Assembly: GCF_048773025.1 (NCBI RefSeq)
Contig: NC_133559.1
Span: forward strand, 15,778,501-15,842,500
Source of the DNA: Camelus bactrianus
Taxonomy: Eukaryota > Chordata > Mammalia > Artiodactyla > Camelidae
DNA: 64,000 nucleotides
Reading direction: 5' to 3'
Numbering within the stretch: position 1 is the first letter of the stretch; the number at the start of each line of letters is the position of its first letter. Positions 23,540 through 35,924 of this stretch are shown piece by piece. Under the pieces are notes generated by a model. It made no database searches and was not told the origin of the DNA. It was given only the letters and a program-made list of their open reading frames with translations. The translations under genes were made by a program, and so were the position numbers.

Positions 23540-23830
23540 AGATACTCCCCACTCCAGTAGATGGAGCTTAATTCTTACCATCCCCCTCCCAAGGTTGGAG
23601 ACCTACTGACAATAGAGTGGGGAAAGAATAAAGATCATTTTAAGTGGAGAAACCTGGCAAACATTCCCTTCACCAGTGATGTTACGTACATGTCATCTAT
23701 CACCTGATACGATGTGACAAAAAGGGTATTTCACTTTTGTGGTGGTCTTTCCAAAAACCTGTAACCCAGTGTAACCATGACAAAGTGTCAGACAAACCCA
23801 GTTTGGGGACATAAAAAGTTATTTTACATT
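23540..23830 (+). repeat. Old L1 3' UTR-like fragment
   Basis: AAGTGGAGAAACCTGGCAAA, ACCTGATACGATGTGACAAA, AAGGGTATTTCACTTTTGTG and CAGACAAACCCAGTTTGGGG resemble the sense 3' UTR of old L1ME-type elements. The family call is tentative. Confidence 0.5.
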
Positions 23831-24424
23831 GTTAATTCTTATATTAGTGGGTTTCTTCAAGATGATCTTTATTCCAGTCCCCACACTGCTTTCCTTGTTA
23901 GTCTGAAAGTTCTACTTTGCTTTCTCTCTTACTAATGCTTAATTCACTTTCTTTACATTAATAACCAGATACATATGTTTCTTATATTGTTTGAAAACAA
24001 TATGCTAACTGTTTCCTCCACCAAGATGCACATTTGGCCCTCTGAGACACTTCATCCCCAACTTCACTCCATCCTAATAAGATGAGAACTCTGGAAAGCT
24101 CGTATTTCCTCCTTCTTTCTTTCCCTCAACTGCTGGATTTTGCTACTTCTAGGTTTTTAAGTAGCTTTCATTTGGACAGTAATTTTTTGGAGTATATATC
24201 TTCTGTGTCAAGAGACCTTTTAGAACACATTATATTTCATATGATGCAGCTCATTGTGACACATTTAAATTCAATTATTCACATATTATTGCATAACTCA
24301 TGGTTATTATCTCTTTTCTTTTTCTCCTTCCCCTCAAAAGTATCTGTTCTAGCTCATTTGTTGTTGCTTAGAGTCCCATGGAGACTTTTCTTTTAATGTG
24401 GCTGGTGGGATTGAAAATGTTAAT
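23831..24424. other. Unique non-coding sequence
   Basis: The plus ORF 24082-24396 is rich in Leu, Phe and Ser because of T-rich DNA. It has no gene support. Confidence 0.35.
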
Positions 24425-25665
24425 TTTAACTTAATTTGAAACATCTTTAATGAGCTATAATTCATCTAAGGTGTACAGAGTTTAGTGGTTTTTAGTATAT
24501 TCAGTCATGCAGCTATCACTACAGTATAACTTTAGAACACTTTCACCACACCCAAAAGAAACTCCCTGCTCCCTGCTACTTACCCATCCCATCTCTCCCA
24601 CCCTCACCAGCCCCAGCCAATAACTAACGTATTTTCAGTCTCTGTAGATTTGCCTATTCTGAACATTCCATATAAATGGAATTACACAATATGTGCTATT
24701 TTGTGACTGGTTTCTTTCACTTAGCATAATGTCCTTAGGGTTTTTCCATGTTGTAGAATGTATCAGCACTTCATTCTTTTTTATTGTCAAATAATATTTT
24801 ATTGTACGAGTATGCTACGTTTTTACCCATTCATTAGTTGAAGGACATGAGAGTTGTTTCCAGTTTTCGACTATTATGAATAATGCTGCTATGAACATTT
24901 GTGTACAGGATTTTGTGTGGACAAGTGTTTTCATTTCTCTTGGATATAGACCAAGGATTGGAATTGTTAGTCATATGGTAACTATGTTTAACATTTTGAG
25001 GAACTGCCAGACTATTTTTCAGAGTAGCCGCACCATTTTACATTCCCACCAGCAATGTATAAGGATCCAATTTTTCCCTATCCTTCTTAACAGTCATTAA
25101 TAGGTTTCTTTTTATTTAAATAAATTTTTTTGTTATAGCCATCCTAGTGGTTGTGGTTTGGACTTGCATTTCTCTAATGGCTAATGATATTGAACTTCTT
25201 TTCATGTGCTTATTGGCCATTTGCATACCTTCTTTGAGAAATATCAATGCAGATCCTTTGCTCATTTTTAAATTGAGTCATCTACCTTTTTAAAATATTG
25301 ACTGAAAAGAGTTCTTTTTATATTCTGGATGCAAGTCTTTTGTCAGATAGATGAGTTGTGAATACTTTTTCCCATTTTATGGATTGTCTTTTCACTTTTT
25401 TCACAGTGTCTTTTAAAACAAACATTTTTAATTTTGATGACGTCCAATATTTCTCTATTTTCATTTGTTGCTTGTGGTTTCAGTGGCATGTCTAAGAAAC
25501 CACTGCTTCACCCAAGGTCGTAAAGATTTACTCCTATGTTTTCTTCTAGGAGTTTCATAGTTTTAGGTCTTATATTTAGGTCTATGATCCATTTTGAGTA
25601 AATTTTTATATGGTATTAAGTAGCAGTCCAACTTCATTCTCTTGCATGAGGATATCCTCCTTGGA
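24425..25665 (-). mobile_element. LINE-1 3' half (3' UTR and ORF2 end)
   Basis: Antisense landmarks include TAATTCATCTAAGGTGTACA, CACTTAGCATAATGTCCTTA, GTTAGTCATATGGTAACTAT, GAGGAACTGCCAGACTATTT, CATTCCCACCAGCAATGTAT and TTCTTCTAGGAGTTTCATAG. It is an L1MB-like copy with many stops. Confidence 0.85.
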
Positions 25666-26850
25666 ATCTATTTCCTGAGATGAATGACAACGGTGATAAC
25701 ATTCTCTAATTTCTGGTATGTTCCCATGCATTTTCCTTTTATTCTAATGAGTGAATAATCTTGGCTGGGTGTAGAATCTTGGTTGCAATCTCACAGCATC
25801 TGGGGATGTTATTTTCCTATTTCTCATCTTTTAAGGTTGCAGCAAAGAAATCTGATGCCATACTCATTATTTTTTTTCTTTATGGAGCTTATGTTCTTTT
25901 TATTTGAATATGTTGCAGGCTTTTTTGTTTTTACTCAAAGTTTGGAATATTACTAGGATATTCCTTCATGTATGCCTTTCTCTTCAGAGAGGTTCTTGTT
26001 TATTATAACTGTTATTTCTCCTCTTCTGGAACACCCATGACTCACATGTTAGGTCTTCCAGATATAGTCTCCATGCCTCTTATATTTTCTTTCATGATTT
26101 ACATCTCTTTATATTTTTCCTTTTTCTAAGTTCTAGAAGATGGTGATGTTGCTGTGCATATGCTGCCCTTGAGTCTCCTTAAGTACTCGTCATCTTCATA
26201 TTAAAAATGTTGGCATTTTTCTTCAGCAGTTCTATTTCACTGTATACGCGTTCAGTGTCTTCTGATGGATGTTTCTCTCTGACAGGCAGGTGAGAGACAC
26301 TTCAGCCCCCTGACACTGTGGTCTGCTTGTTTAAGCCCCTGATGTGGCAGCAGCCCCAGCAGTGGTGGATGTCAAAGCTACCCTTCTCACTGTGGGTGAG
26401 GGCAGTGGGGGGAAGCTGGCAGATTGCAGGGCCCTGGAAGAAGCCTCCTTGCTCCCTAGTTTTCTCATGCTTCCTAACGTCTAGAGCAGGGAAGACTCAG
26501 TCTACTAGTCCTATCCTTCTCGGTCTCTTAGTCCCTGAAAACCCAAGCTACTCCACCAGGATCCCAGCTCTCACTCTGATCTCCTGCTTATGACCCCACT
26601 CTGAAGCTTTCCAACTCCAGCTTCCTGGGGTCCTGCTAAGTCCACGGTGAGAAAGTTTGCACAGCTTCTCTCAGAAGACTCCACAGTACCCAAATCTTTA
26701 CTTGAACCTGCTGTCCACAGGCCCCAGAAGCCATTAGAAGTGGGAGAGGCAGAGAGATTGAAGGTGTGCCTGAGGGAGGGAAGGAGTTCAGATCATCACC
26801 TTCCCAGGACTCTCTGCAACAGATTACACAGCTTCAATTTCAATTTCTGA
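25666..26850 (-). repeat. Decayed LINE-1 upstream region (probable)
   Basis: TCTTGGCTGGGTGTAGAATC, TTCTAGAAGATGGTGATGTT and the GC-richer stretch after 26300 resemble the region upstream of ORF2 in old L1M elements read antisense. This becomes uncertain beyond about 26300. Plus ORFs at 26318-26850 lie in this GC-rich part and look spurious. Confidence 0.45.
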
Positions 26851-26859
26851 TTTATTTCT

Positions 26860-26995
26860 CTGGCTCCTCAAGCAGAATGTCTTCTCTTAGGCCTGGGCCT
26901 GAGTCCCATTTGTTTTTATACACCCAACACCTGGCACAGTGCGTGGGACATAATGGACTTGCATTAGCTGTTTTTGGAATGAATGAATGCAAATG
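26860..26995 (+). repeat. LINE-2 3' end
   Basis: ACACCCAACACCTGGCACAG, TGCGTGGGACATAATGG and GAATGAATGAATGC are sense L2. The 127-codon plus ORF 26766-27149 is built on this repeat and is rejected as a gene. Confidence 0.75.
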
Positions 26996-27960
26996 TGAAA
27001 CTGTAGTGAATGACTTGACCATGCCTCAGGAAATCCATCTAGAGCCTAGCATTGCACACAACGTCTCTGACCCTGGTAATTTAGGCAAAGGGGGTTTTAT
27101 TGGAATGATATTGAGAGAGCCCAAGAATGGAGAAAATCTAGAGAACTAGACCTAGAAATGGGCAGGAGTCAAGGCATCACTTGAGGGCCAGGAAACCAGA
27201 CGTCAGGACTAATCAAGTAGCAGGAACATTATGATAAGGGTGAATTACTGGGTGAATGTTCTCCAGTTATTTTTTTCTATGTCTTTGCATTGCTCACTCA
27301 CTATTTAAAGTCCTGGGAGAGAGCCTGTTAGCCGTGCTGCTGTATGACGACCATGGCAGGAAGGATTTGATCTATTGGCTTCCAAAGTGGGAGCCAGGCA
27401 TCTTACTTTCCCATCCCACAAGGCTACCCACAAAGAGGAGAGTAATCTTCCTAGGGGGACAGGAGTGTGTTAGGAAAGGGAGCATAGTGTTGGGCGACCA
27501 TGAAACAACATATGCTCCCGATGAGACAATATTTTAGAAGATAGATCTCTGATTTCCAAAGTGGAACAAGAGATCCCTCTCTGAACAACACCCTTTCTCC
27601 CTGCTGCTGGAGCCCCTGACATCACTGCCAAGTCTGGAGTGGGGGTCGGGGGCCAAAGGCTGATGAAACTGCTACCAGATTCCCACCCTCTGCCTCCGTT
27701 TTCCAGTCCCTCCTCTTCTGAAGCGGGGCCTGTCCCCCTGGGAGCCGGGGGAATTCCTGGAACTGGTCTCATGGAGGCGCAGATGGGCTCTGGGGCCCTA
27801 CAATCAACCCCATCTCTTCCTCTTTTCTCATAAAAACAGTGTAGGAGATGACATTTAGGTTCTTAGATTAAGCAGGCTTTTGTGGGTTGGCTTGAGATGC
27901 CAGTCACTAAAAAGTGTTACTAGTTTCCAAGCAACCTTCCTTTCTCTCTGTCTCCCTTTC
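26996..27960. other. Unique non-coding sequence
   Basis: A GC-richer patch at 27590-27800 has no CpG-island character and no supported exon. Confidence 0.35.
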
Positions 27961-27964
27961 TCTA

Positions 27965-28215
27965 CAAATGTTTATTGAATGTCAGTCTTTGGAAACCAAA
28001 ATAGCCCCTTCGTGGAACTTACAGTCTAGTGGGAGAAAACGGATGTGAAACAAACAGCCACATAGCTAAGCATGTATTTGCAAATCGGTTCAGTATTAGA
28101 CATAATAGGTAGAGTGTCATGATAGGGACCTAATTTAGATGGGGGAGATATGAAAAAGCCTCTTTGAAGAAGTGACAAACTGAAGACCCAAACATCCAGG
28201 AAGATTGTTTCATTC
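27965..28215 (-). repeat. LINE-2 fragment
   Basis: AAATGTTTATTGAATGTCAG, TGGAACTTACAGTCTAGTGG and GAAGAAGTGACAAACTGAAG are antisense L2. Confidence 0.7.
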
Positions 28216-28288
28216 TTAGACTTCCATCTCATGGCAAAAAATTCTTTGTCTTGTCATCCTCAACCATGGGTGAAATTCAGGTGTGTCG

Positions 28289-28290
28289 TT

Positions 28291-28333
<43 letters not shown>
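28289..28333. repeat. (TTG)n microsatellite
   Basis: About 15 uninterrupted TTG trinucleotides. Confidence 0.97.
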
Positions 28334-28719
28334 CACAGTGATTCAGGGGGTACGACTGAAAGTTTGTGTGCAGAAGCAGAAGTGCGAATCGTGATTCTAT
28401 GTAACAAAGGACTGTCCTGCTCAAAATGCTGACAGCACCTTCATCTGAGAAAACCTCTATAGGCTGAGGTCAGTGTCTCAGCAGCCAACTCCATCAGGAG
28501 AGCTGTTCCTTAGCGACTGCTGCTCTAGAAGTCCTGGGCTGGAACCAGATTGGCACAGCTTGCGTCCTCTGTCCACCCCCTGAACCAAGCACAATGGCTG
28601 GGGATGAAATGGTGACTCAGAGTGCGGAAGGGGTTAATCTGCCAAGGGAAATAGTGGCGCTGTCAGCAGAAGAAGGGGAACTGATGCTGGGCAGGCAAAG
28701 TAGCTCTTGACCGTGGCAC

Positions 28720-28880
28720 AGGTGAGAAGGGCAACAGAGTAAGATGAGGCTGGGTGGGGAGGCAAGGCGGATCATTCAGGGCCTTGTCAAAGATTTTAGA
28801 CATCTCTTCATTGCCCTGGGAGACCACCAACAGGTTTTAAGCAAGGGAAGAGGGTGACAAAGTCTGTGTCAAACTTCAGA
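28720..28880 (-). repeat. LINE-2 fragment
   Basis: ATCATTCAGGGCCTTGTCAA, AGGTTTTAAGCAAGGGAAGA and GGGTGACAAAGTCTG match the L2 region upstream of the 27965-28215 piece, so both probably come from one L2 insertion. Confidence 0.65.
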
Positions 28881-29622
28881 GCCTGCACATTAAAGGTTTG
28901 GTGGGCCTCTTGCCCAGACCTTCCTCCTTGGAAGAAACACTCCACCTCCCCTGCCTCTCTCACCTTCTCCTTTCTTACATCTTTTTTTAAAGTATAGCTT
29001 CCATTGTCTTCTACCTGGAAATAAAGGACAAAGGCAGAATTGTGCTCTGGGAAAGCACTGTTCTTCTACTGGCCTTTATCAAGTATGGTTTTATGAACTG
29101 CATCACATTTCAGAATTTGCCTTCTGGTCTGGAGACAAGAGTTGGAAATGAGCGAGTGTTCTTATCCCAGGAAGTCATTGGTTTAATCCAATTAACTATC
29201 TAGTGGAAAATCTCTCCATCACAGCAATGCTTATGCTATCATGGCCAAGTCCAGGGCATTGCCAACATATCTTTGCAAATTTCATTAGCAGTGGCTAGTT
29301 CCGTTTTCTGCTAAGTCATTAATGAGTTTGTTAAACGAGAGCCAGTTCTAACACCAGCCTTCGACATGCCCCAGCGGACCTTTTGCTTCCAACCAGACGT
29401 AGTTCCCATTTATCCCTGATTACGTAGTATTTTCACCCTGCCAGCATCCCATTTAGATGAGAGCATTCAAAAGCAGGCCAATTTAATTTGGAGCACAACT
29501 TCCATGGAAGTGGCTGTCAGATGTGTTTCTGATGCCCACATAATGTCGCTGTACTCCTGTCACCTGCTCATTCTTCCATTCTGGCTCTTTTCCACGTCCT
29601 CCCATTGCCATTCCCCTAACAG
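28881..29622. other. Unique non-coding sequence
   Basis: The stretch 29150-29560 is free of recognised repeats and of balanced composition. It is a reasonable place to look for a conserved element, but no gene is visible. Confidence 0.35.
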
Positions 29623-29623
29623 G

Positions 29624-30645
29624 TTTTTTTTTTTTTTTTTCAATTGTAGTAAAAGGCACATAACATAAAAATTTACTACCCTAACCATTTTAAGTGTACA
29701 GTTCAGTAGTGTTAAGTGTATTTATATTGTTGTGCAAGCAATCCCCAGAATGTTTTTATCTTGCAAAATTAAACTCTATATGCATTAAACAACCACTTTT
29801 CTTTTCTCTTCCCCTAAGCTCCTGGGACCTACCATTCTATTTGCTGTTTTTATGAATTTGGCTACTCTAGATATCTGATATGACTGGAATCAGACAGTAC
29901 TTGGCTTTTTTTAACTGACTTATTTCACTTAGCATAACATCCTCAAGGTCCATCCACATTGGAGCACGTCAGAATTTCTTTCCTTTTTAAGGCTGAATAT
30001 ATTCCACCTTTTAGCTATTGTGAATATTACTGCTATGAACAGGGGTGTACAAATATCTCTTCGAGGCCCTGTTTTCAATTCTTTTTGGTTACATGCACAG
30101 AAGAGAAATTGCAGGATCATCTGGTAACTCTTAGATTTTTTTGAGGGACTGTCATACTGTTTTCCGTAGTGTGTCACAATTTAACATTCCTACCAATAGT
30201 GCCCAAAGTTTCCAGTTTCTCCATATCTTTTCCAACACTTGTTATTTCCTGCCTTTTTGGTAATAGCCATTCTAATGGGTATGAACTGACATCTCATGAT
30301 GGTTATGATTTGCATTTCCCTAATGATCAGTGATGCTGAGCGTCTTTTCATATGCTTGTTAGCCATTTGTGTATCTTCTTTGGGGAAATGCTTAAGTCCT
30401 TTGCTCATTTTTTTAATCAGGTCATTTTTGTTGTTAAACTGTAGACGTTTTTAAAAATATATATTCTGGATATTAACTTTTATCAGATATAGGACTTGCA
30501 TTTCTTCTATTCCATAGATCACCTCTTCATTCTGTTGATTGTATTTTTTGATACACAGAAGTTTTAAATTTTGGTGTAGTCTCCTAATAGTTGTTATGAT
30601 TTTAGAAATTATCCTGTTACCTGTAAAAGTTACCATTCTGTGTGC
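29624..30645 (-). mobile_element. LINE-1 3' end, 5' truncated
   Basis: The poly-T tract at 29624-29640 is the tail. AAGTGTACAGTTCAGTAGTG, ACTTAGCATAACATCCTCAA, GTTTGCCATTTGTGTATC-like text and CCTAATGATCAGTGATGCTG follow in antisense ORF2 order. Frames are broken. Confidence 0.9.
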
Positions 30646-30884
30646 GTATCATATTTTTTTCCTCTATCACTCAGTTCTGATTCTTTACCTGTATTAGGAT
30701 TAGCATTTCTGAATCATAATGGTTGATATCAATTTCCACAATGTGCAAAAAATCCTAGTAACAGCTCGAAATAAGAAAAATAAGAAAGTGGGGTAGGTCG
30801 TTTGTCACTTTATTTGGAAAAATTAAGAAGTGGCAAGGGTTAGTGAAGATGAACTCTAATAATGATCATTAACACTGTGTAGCA
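30646..30884. other. Unique non-coding sequence
   Basis: Nothing recognised. Confidence 0.3.
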
Positions 30885-31335
30885 TTTTGCAGCTAATCAT
30901 TTCTGTTTTCCCATGACCCCGTAGAAAAGAAGTCGTAATTCCTATTTTACAGGTGAGAAAACTGAGAATAAAGAGAGATATCTCGCTCAGCTTTGCACAA
31001 TAAGTATGCACGCAAACGCCATAAACATTTTTCTGTTCTGTGCCAGGTCTCCAAAGAGCTATTTTCAAATCCTTCTGAAAATAAACTGGATTGCCTCTTA
31101 CCTCCTTCCTCTCATTTCACCCTGCCCTGCGTTACAAAATTGAGAATAGCTTACCTATTACATGCAGGCATTAAGTTGTAAGACATCACATGCATTAGTT
31201 CATTCATTCACACCTCACTGTGCAAGGCAGCCTCAGGCTCAGAGAAGTTACAGAATTTTGCCCAAGATCACACATGTAGGAAGAGGTAGAGCAAGGATTT
31301 GTACACAGGCCGGTCTGATTCCAGAGCTGCCTCAC
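30885..31335 (-). repeat. Two MIR fragments
   Basis: About 30930-30995 (CCTATTTTACAGGTGAGAAA, ACTGAGAATAAAGAGAG) and 31190-31335 (GAGAAGTTACAGAATTTTGC, CCAAGATCACACATG) are antisense MIR. About 200 bp of unique DNA lies between them. Confidence 0.75.
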
Positions 31336-31489
31336 TTCAAGTTTAGATCATGAAAGAGAACATGAACCAGCCATACTCTGCTTAAATTGTCCTTATTATG
31401 AAGTATTTCAAAAGATCTTTTTATTGACCCATTTAATTTGCTTAGACTTTAAGTCCCCTTTCATTTGACCTTTGTTATAGAAAGGAGAT

Positions 31490-31692
31490 GTAGTCTCTAA
31501 TCTCTGGTCTGCAATGAACTAGTTATGAAGCTTTAGACAAGTTGTGAGCTCCTCTCAGCCTTGATTTCTTCATCTGAAAACTACCCATCAAATCACCTAC
31601 TTCATGTGGTTGACTTGAATAGTAAATGAAATCACGTATGCGTAAGTGCTTAGTGCATAGTAAGCACTCAGTAAATTCCAGCCGTTATTACT
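31490..31692 (+). repeat. MIR SINE
   Basis: TTTAGACAAGTTGTGAGCTC, CAGCCTTGATTTCTTCATCT and AGTAAGCACTCAGTAAATTC follow sense MIR. Confidence 0.8.
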
Positions 31693-31834
31693 AATTTTAT
31701 AAACAAATTTGACCCCTATAACTGTATACTCTTATCCTAGTTCTTAATTTTTCCTTGCCAAACATGGTGCATAAGAAGAGACATAGTAAAACTTTTTTGC
31801 TGGAAAAGTTTTTAACTATCGACAAGTTCTGTAT

Positions 31835-32235
31835 CAGTTAGGACTGCTATAGCTGCAAATTATAGAAAACTCTAAGCAACACTGCATTAGACACACAGAG
31901 CTTATTCTTTCACGTAAAAGAAGTCCAGAGATAGGAAATGCAGAACTGGTATGGCAACGCCACCATGTCATCTGTCTTTACTGTTCCATCATCTCTAGAG
32001 CATAGCCTCTAACTTCAAATTAACCTAATGGTCCAAAATGGCTGCTGAATCTCCAGCCATCATGCCCATATTCGAGAAAACAGGAAGGAGGAAAAATAGA
32101 AGGATAGAGAAGGCACAACTCCCAGTTTTAAGGAGTCTTTCTGGGAGTCACATATACCACTCTCATTTGCACATAATTGGCCAGACTTTAATCAATACTG
32201 GCTTTATGTAGCAGCAAGACAGGTTGGAAAATGTC
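31835..32235. repeat. Old interspersed repeat, family unresolved
   Basis: CAGTTAGGACTGCTATAGCT, GCAAATTATAGAAAACTCTA and GCCATCATGCCCATATTCG match the same unresolved family as at 10150-10500. Confidence 0.45.
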
Positions 32236-33600
32236 ATCTTTTAATTGGTTTCATTCCCACTCTTTTTAGAATTCTGTTACTAAGAAAGAAGGGGAAAGGA
32301 TTATTGGGATGGTAATTTGCAGTCTCTGCATTAGAGGCAAAAATGGGTGCTGACAGATGTTTTAGAGCAACTGTGTTCCTTAGATTCTGGGTTGCTCATG
32401 AGCCTGAGGGAAGGACAGACTCAGAGATCTCTGTTCATGTGTTTAAAATATTGGACTTGCATGGAAAGTTTTTTTTTGTTAAAATGTTTCCACTGCCTAA
32501 AGTAACTGCAAACCACCATTGAAAGCAAGGGCAATGCCACTGGATTCAAAACAAGACTGAAGTAGGAACACTATATAAAGGAATGGGGAGGGGATATACT
32601 GGGATGTATGAAAAACAGAGGAGCATGAGGTAACAACAAATTTACCCGTGTGCATGTGCCTGCAGACAGCCAGGGAGGCGATCACCTTGATTTGTTGCCC
32701 TGCGCTTTGGAAGCTGTATAGAGAAGGGTGGCTTCTCTTTCTCTTGTACAGATGGCTATACCCATGTTTGATGTTGGATCTGAACTCATGTTATGAATAC
32801 ATTGGCTTTAACCCCATGTCTGCAGAACTGATGAATTGTTTTGATCAATGATTCCAATGGCTTTTCCAGCCTTATTTTGAGCAAGCAAATGTTTTGGGTT
32901 TTCTGAGGTAAGTTCTGAATTCAAATTTTCTGTTCCAGCAGATCCACAAGGACATTTATGCTTGTCAGATCATGTGTTCTGGTTTCTGGGACTCTGTGCT
33001 CTGCCAAAGGATTGATTCACTCTTGCCCACGTGTTCTTCAGGCCTAGCGCATCAGTAGATAGTTGATAAATGTTTGTTGACATTAATTGCTACTAATCAG
33101 GCAATGCAATTGAATTTCAAAGTGCACTGGCCCTCACTCTGAAACTGTCTTCAGAATCTGTGTGGCAAGATCACCTTATAATGAGGTCAGTTTTTTTCCT
33201 TCAGTGGCTAGATTTTTTAGAGGGATCCAATATGGAGTCCCCCAACGTAGAAGTCCATTCGAAAGAGAACAGGGCTTGGAGGAGGACTCAGGTGAGGGAA
33301 CTCTGCAAGCAGTTGCTTGATAAAAGGCTCAGAAACAATCCTGGAAAGCTTTGGAGCACTTTCCCAAGCCTGCAGGGATCTCTGGTCACTGTTCTCTGGG
33401 GGGAAAGCATTCTGAGCTGCATCCCACCACTGACAAATCTATTTTTGAAACCTACAGGGTTCACAAGTCCAGGATTGCTTGTGACCCTGGAACACCGTGT
33501 TGTAAGGAAGATCAGACATTAAAATGGGAATTGGGAGAATAGTCTCGTTCTTGTGGGCATGAGTGACTCTGGAGCTTAACTCTAAAGCCTTTGTGGTATA
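32236..33600. other. Unique non-coding sequence
   Basis: The 120-codon plus ORF at 33160-33522 has no recognisable domain, signal peptide or splice context and is taken as chance. Confidence 0.4.
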
Positions 33601-33604
33601 AAGT

Positions 33605-33765
33605 GGTGCTTCAAAACCTGACTGTGCCTCAGAATTGCCCAGGAAGCCTATTAAAGATGTGGAAAGCTTGGATCTCATCCTACAATACTCTGATTCCGAG
33701 GGGTTGGTGTGCAGACTAGACATCTGTATTTTTGACAAACTCCTTGGGTGGTTCTGAGACAGTTA
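33605..33765 (+). mobile_element. MER5A-like hAT DNA transposon
   Basis: GTGCTTCAAAACCTGACTGT, CAGAATTGCCCAGGAAGCC, ACAATACTCTGATTCCGAGG and GGTGGTTCTGAGAC follow the MER5A order (hAT-Charlie, non-autonomous). Confidence 0.75.
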
Positions 33766-33769
33766 CTGG

Positions 33770-34390
33770 TGAAAAGATATACATGAGGAGAGCCGTTTGC
33801 ATGAACAGAATGGTGCACATCCAGTGGCGGATGTTGCGGAACAGCACGGGCTCTGAATGAGAGGACGGCACCAGACGCTGGGGCAGTCAGTACTTGTAGA
33901 ATGTACTTGGTGAATCAGTGGGAAAACTGGAGATCTTGGAGAGGCTAAACTTTCAAACTAACTTAGGTTACACAGGGCATGAGACTGCCCCCCAAAGGAC
34001 AGAAGAGATCCCGAAGGGCTGAACTAGAATGGGGAGGAGGCAGGAGTCTTGTTGGAGCATTTGGGGAAGATGGAGATGGGGATCTTTGTGGGGCTGTGGG
34101 AGGATGTTAGGAGGAGAGATGGGTGAAAAGTTTCTGCTGTATGTTTTGCAATGTAACTGTCCTTTTGCCATATCTTTCAAGACTTCGTTAAAGACCTACA
34201 TAAGTTATCAAGTTGTTGGGTTTGGGTTTGAGTTTATTTTGAACGTGACACCATGCTGAGACTGGCCTACAGGCAGCCCGGTTTTATTTAGGTCATAGAT
34301 GTAAAAATACTGCCCTTGGGAGATTATTGTGAGGAGTTGTGGTACCCTATTTAACATCCCTATCTAATAGTAGATGCACAGGAAAAGGTA
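33770..34390. other. Unique non-coding sequence
   Basis: No supported feature. Confidence 0.35.
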
Positions 34391-34394
34391 CTAT

Positions 34395-34960
34395 TATTGG
34401 ATTACTAGTATCTACTGAGAGCCTACTACGTAGCGCATGGTGCACTAAGCACTGAGGGTAGGAAGGGGAATGAGGGGCTCGCAGTTGGTGTCAGTTAATT
34501 TTACCATACGCATGGGCTCCAGAACGCTCTTCTGTAAGAGTCAGACATTGTCAGGACCTGACGTCATAAGCTTTGCAGAAAGCCTATGAGGACTTGAAGC
34601 ACATATTTAAGAATCTGGCCAGATTCAAGAGTGTCTGAGCTGGAAAGGGGTTTAAAGAGCATCCATTTCATTTCCCACATTTTCCTGATGAGGAACTGAG
34701 GCCTGCAGAGGGGAAGAACTTAGGACTGTGATAAATTGTTATGATTTTATTAAGTGTTTAAAGATGCAGTCATTATTTGCAGGGCATCTCTAGAAATGAT
34801 TGCAACATAACCCTTCTTAATAGATAGATAGATAGAGCATGAAGCATAAAATGTCAGTGCTGAAATTTTCCTAAGGATCACCTGGTTCAGATTGCTTCTT
34901 TTACTAATGAGGAAACTGGGGATATATTTTACTCTGTTTACTGCTGAGTCATATCCTGCA
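34395..34960 (-). repeat. L2 and MIR-like scraps
   Basis: 34400-34475 resembles the L2 end (CTACTGAGAGCCTACTACGT). 34630-34735 (GAGGAACTGAGGCCTGCAGA) and 34848-34960 (ACTAATGAGGAAACTGGGGA) resemble antisense MIR3. A (GATA)n run lies near 34817-34835. Confidence 0.55.
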
Positions 34961-35208
34961 GGTGAATGCATCCAAGCAATATTTGGGATAGGGGATTGGT
35001 AAATGATAGTACCGGAGTTTTGAACATTTTTTTTTCCAGAATAGAGTTGATAAACTGCTGCTCAAATGTATTTCCTTTGCTTCCATGACTAGCTGGTTTT
35101 ATTTGACCACATAGCTACAAGTCATTTGGAATAAAGAAAGGCAAAAATGTATAGATAACTTATAACTATACATAGACAAAGGTTATACGTATAAGTTAGG
35201 ATGAACTT
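34961..35208. other. Unique non-coding sequence
   Basis: Nothing recognised. Confidence 0.3.
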
Positions 35209-35222
35209 TAGATACAAAGTGA

Positions 35223-35317
35223 AGGAGGGTGGGGGTATAGCTCAGAGGTAGAGCATGTGCTTAGCATGTGTGAGGTCCTGGGTTCAATCTGCAGTACTGC
35301 CATTAAAAAAAAAAAGG
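35223..35317 (+). mobile_element. Camelid-type tRNA-derived SINE
   Basis: GGGGGTATAGCTCAGAGGTA then GAGCATGTGCTTAGCATGTG, GAGGTCCTGGGTTCAATCTG and an A11 tail. The A box (TAGCTCAGAGGTAGAGC) and B box (GGTTCAATC) of the parental tRNA are intact. The imperfect target duplication is TAGATACAAAGTGA at 35209-35222 and TAGATGCAAAGAGA at 35318-35331. It is a SINE and not a functional tRNA gene, because the acceptor-stem partner is missing. Confidence 0.92.
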
Positions 35318-35329
35318 TAGATGCAAAGA

Positions 35330-35815
35330 GACATAAAGCCTTACGACGGCTTAAGCAACAAAGATATACAACTATCCATGCAGCAAGAAGTCTGGAGTCC
35401 AAGTTTGATATGTAGGCTCCAGCTGTATTAGAGACTCAGGTTTTTAAAAACCTTCCTATTCTGCCATCCTCAGCATGTTGGCTTTTTTGCCCATAGGCTG
35501 ACAAGCCTAAAATAAGTGTCTCAACTCCAAGCATCATGCTTTACAACGCGTTCAAAAAAGAAAAAATGCAGCGGACCATCCCAATCTATGTATTTATCAT
35601 GGAGCAAAACCCTCCCCAGACACCTCCAGCAGAATTTTGTCAGTCTCACAGCTGGATCTGTGTCACATGTCCACCAGTCCCCAGCAAAGAGAAAAAGAAT
35701 TGCCCTGCATGGCTAACACCAGCCATAATTCACCTCCTAGGTCTGAAGGAGGGTCCTTCCTTCTTTGAGATGTTGCTTCTCAGACAATGTGAAAGTCTAT
35801 AAACTAAAGACAAGG
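35330..35815. repeat. Old interspersed repeat, family unresolved
   Basis: CGGCTTAAGCAACAAAGATA, AACTCCAAGCATCATGCTTT and CAGCTGGATCTGTGTCACAT fit the family described at 10150. The plus ORFs at 35516-35802 fall inside it. Confidence 0.45.
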
Positions 35816-35924
35816 CTAAATATAGCTATTGGGAGGGGAAAAGAGGTATGTACTATGTTATAGGTGAGACATAGATCTTGAAATTTTTTTTTTTTTTTTG
35901 GTGTAAAGACTATTTTCTAGGTAG

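Noticed and set aside
26766-27149. 127-codon plus-strand ORF
   Set aside because: It runs through a sense L2 3' end and unique flanks, with no domain, signal peptide or splice context.
27590-27800. GC-rich patch considered as a CpG island or promoter
   Set aside because: Few CpG dinucleotides and no associated first exon.
33160-33522. 120-codon plus-strand ORF
   Set aside because: No recognisable domain, no Kozak or splice support, and an overlapping second frame of similar length.
35230-35300. tRNA-like sequence with A and B boxes
   Set aside because: It is the head of a camelid SINE with a poly-A tail and target duplication, and it cannot form a full cloverleaf.
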